DNA from: Patescibacteria group bacterium
GTDB lineage: Bacteria; Patescibacteriota; UBA1384; CAILIB01
NCBI GenBank assembly: GCA_022842085.1
Contig: JALHQF010000035.1
Location: forward strand, 1-5,768
Length of the DNA stretch: 5,768 bases
Reading direction: 5' to 3'
Shown here: piece after piece, positions 4,806 through 5,768 of the stretch
Layout: each line of letters opens with the position of its first letter
How positions within the stretch are numbered: position 1 is the stretch's first letter
Position numbers and translations under genes: made by a program
Notes under the pieces: generated by a model
What the model was told of the DNA's origin: nothing
The model's input: only the letters and a program-made list of their open reading frames with translations
Database searches by the model: none

Positions 4806-4834
4806 ACCTTAACCAATATGCAGGGCGTTGTCAA
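4806..4834 (-). promoter_or_regulatory. Near-consensus sigma70-type promoter of the - strand small RNA
   Basis: On the - strand: a perfect TTGACA (4834-4829), exactly 17 bases of spacer, and TAAGGT (4811-4806), which has the key T1, A2 and T6. The start is expected at about 4799-4800. It is the best -35 box in the window and points away from tgt. Confidence 0.68.
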
Positions 4835-4850
4835 GCTTTTTGGGGCTTTC

Positions 4851-4859
4851 TGGTATGGT
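4851..4859 (+). promoter_or_regulatory. Extended -10 promoter of tgt, leaderless configuration
   Basis: TGGTATGGT fits TGnTAnnnT and ends 8 bases before the ATG at 4868, so the message should begin at or within 2 bases of the start codon. No SD is present. No convincing -35 box lies at 17 bases. Confidence 0.5.
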
Positions 4860-4867
4860 GCCTTGAG

Positions 4868-5768
4868 ATGATCTCGTTTACGCTCTCCGCGCAATCTGAA
4901 GGCGTACGTTTGGGTGCCCTTCACACACCTCACGGGGATGTGCCAACACCACTCTTTATGCCAGTGGGCACGCACGGGTTTGTGAAGGGGTTGAGTGCGG
5001 AAGATCTCGCGCAGGCGGGCAGTGGCGTAGTGCTGGCGAATACCTACCACCTCCACCTTCGGCCGGGCGAGGAAACGGTGGCCGCGCTTGGTGGTACGCA
5101 CGGGCTCATGGGTTGGCATGGGCCGATGCTTACCGATAGCGGGGGATTCCAGGTGTTCTCGCTCGGTGAGAAGCGTATCTCGGGTGACGACCGTCCAGCT
5201 CAGCGCCGCGTCACAGAAGCGGGTGTAACGTTTCGGTCTCACCTAGACGGTCGGGAGGTCTTCCTTGGTCCGGAAGAGAGTATCAGGGTGCAAGAGCGGC
5301 TTGGGGCCGACATCATTATGGCCTTCGACCAGCCAGTGTACGGCCTCACTGGTGAACTGGCGGCCAGAGAGGCAATGGAGCGCTCGATGCGCTGGTTGGA
5401 TCGTTGTATGAGAGCCCGCACAACAGATCAGGCCCTCTTTGGCATCGTGCAAGGTGGCACCCATATGCAGCTCGTGCGAGAGAGCGCAGCGCACGTGGTC
5501 TCTCACGATCTGCCCGGAAATGCGATTGGTGGCCTCTCGGTAGGTGAGTCTCAAGAAGCGATGTGGGATGCGATTGCCAGTACCACGCCGCTGTTGCCAG
5601 CTGGTAAGCCCCGCTACGTAATGGGCCTTGGAGCGAGTCCGCACGATCTGCTTCAGGCGTTCACGCGAGGTGTAGATATGGTGGACTGCGTGGCGCCAAC
5701 ACGTATGGCGAGGCACGGCACTATCTGGAGCATTACAGGAAAGGGTGCTCGAGCGTTCTGGGAAGGGG
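4868..5768 (+). CDS. tgt: tRNA-guanine transglycosylase (Tgt), 3' end cut by the window
   Basis: Exchanges guanine 34 of GUN-anticodon tRNAs for a queuine precursor (preQ1 in most bacteria), the key step of queuosine modification. The first 300 residues are present out of a usual 370-390. Visible motifs: LANTYHLHLRPG (56-67); TDSGGFQVFSL (89-99) with the active-site Asp90; MAFD (151-154) with the base-contacting Asp154; GIVQGG (192-197) with Gln195; GGLSVGE (221-227); and the nucleophile region GVDMVDCVAPTRMARHG (268-284) with Asp273. The zinc-binding Cys/His cluster lies beyond the window end. The residue after the base-contacting Asp-x is Pro156, where preQ1-using enzymes usually have Cys (DECT), so exact base preference (preQ1 or salvaged queuine) is open. 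The ATG at 4868 is chosen because the family N-terminus aligns and an extended -10 box sits just before it. Confidence 0.96.
   Translation, partial: MISFTLSAQSEGVRLGALHTPHGDVPTPLFMPVGTHGFVKGLSAEDLAQAGSGVVLANTYHLHLRPGEETVAALGGTHGLMGWHGPMLTDSGGFQVFSLGEKRISGDDRPAQRRVTEAGVTFRSHLDGREVFLGPEESIRVQERLGADIIMAFDQPVYGLTGELAAREAMERSMRWLDRCMRARTTDQALFGIVQGGTHMQLVRESAAHVVSHDLPGNAIGGLSVGESQEAMWDAIASTTPLLPAGKPRYVMGLGASPHDLLQAFTRGVDMVDCVAPTRMARHGTIWSITGKGARAFWEG

Noticed and set aside
4828..4833. TTGTCA as -35 box for tgt
   Set aside because: The spacer to TATGGT would be 20 bases, too long; the same bases are a perfect -35 on the opposite strand.
4790..5242. 150-codon - strand frame antisense to tgt
   Set aside because: It is a shadow of the tgt frame with low-complexity basic content; all Tgt motifs are on the + strand.

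Overview
This window is a compact bacterial housekeeping segment. It holds seven genes on the + strand (two cut by the window edges), one orphan gene on the - strand and one probable small RNA on the - strand. The standard genetic code is in use: a class-specific RF2 is encoded and TGA ends ybaB. The ribosomal protein L1 is unusually compact, with a charged, Ala-rich N-terminal extension. Together with very short intergenic gaps and apparently leaderless messages, this hints at a Candidate Phyla Radiation (Patescibacteria) genome with fairly GC-rich DNA. That placement is an inference at low to moderate confidence.

Layout. 3-248: C-terminal end of a membrane fatty-acid (acyl-CoA type) desaturase, closed by a strong intrinsic terminator. 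296-2253: an operon prfB (RF2) - ybaB/ebfC family - pth (peptidyl-tRNA hydrolase). Its first gene looks leaderless and the two inner genes have Shine-Dalgarno (SD) sequences. 2175-3031: rplA (L1), with a promoter inside the end of pth and a leader hairpin that copies the L1 binding site of 23S rRNA. 3049-3074: a bidirectional terminator shared by rplA and the convergent orphan gene (3080-3511, - strand). 3521-3571: two divergent promoters with overlapping -35 boxes, one for the orphan and one for rplJ. 3576-3675: an L10 leader with three mutually exclusive structures (L10-binding arm, antiterminator, terminator). 3686-4640: rplJ-rplL (L10 and L7/L12), followed by a terminator. 4714-4800: a - strand transcription unit with a near-consensus promoter, a three-way-junction fold and its own terminator. 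4868-end: tgt (tRNA-guanine transglycosylase), cut by the window end.

The common theme is translation: termination (RF2), recycling of peptidyl-tRNA (Pth), the L1 stalk, the L10-L12 stalk and tRNA queuosine modification. Both ribosomal units carry their own feedback device in the leader: translational control by rRNA mimicry for L1, and transcription attenuation for L10/L12. The rplK gene is not directly before rplA and rpoB does not follow rplL, so the classical rplKAJL-rpoBC cluster is broken up here. The most novel element is the - strand structured RNA between rplL and tgt.
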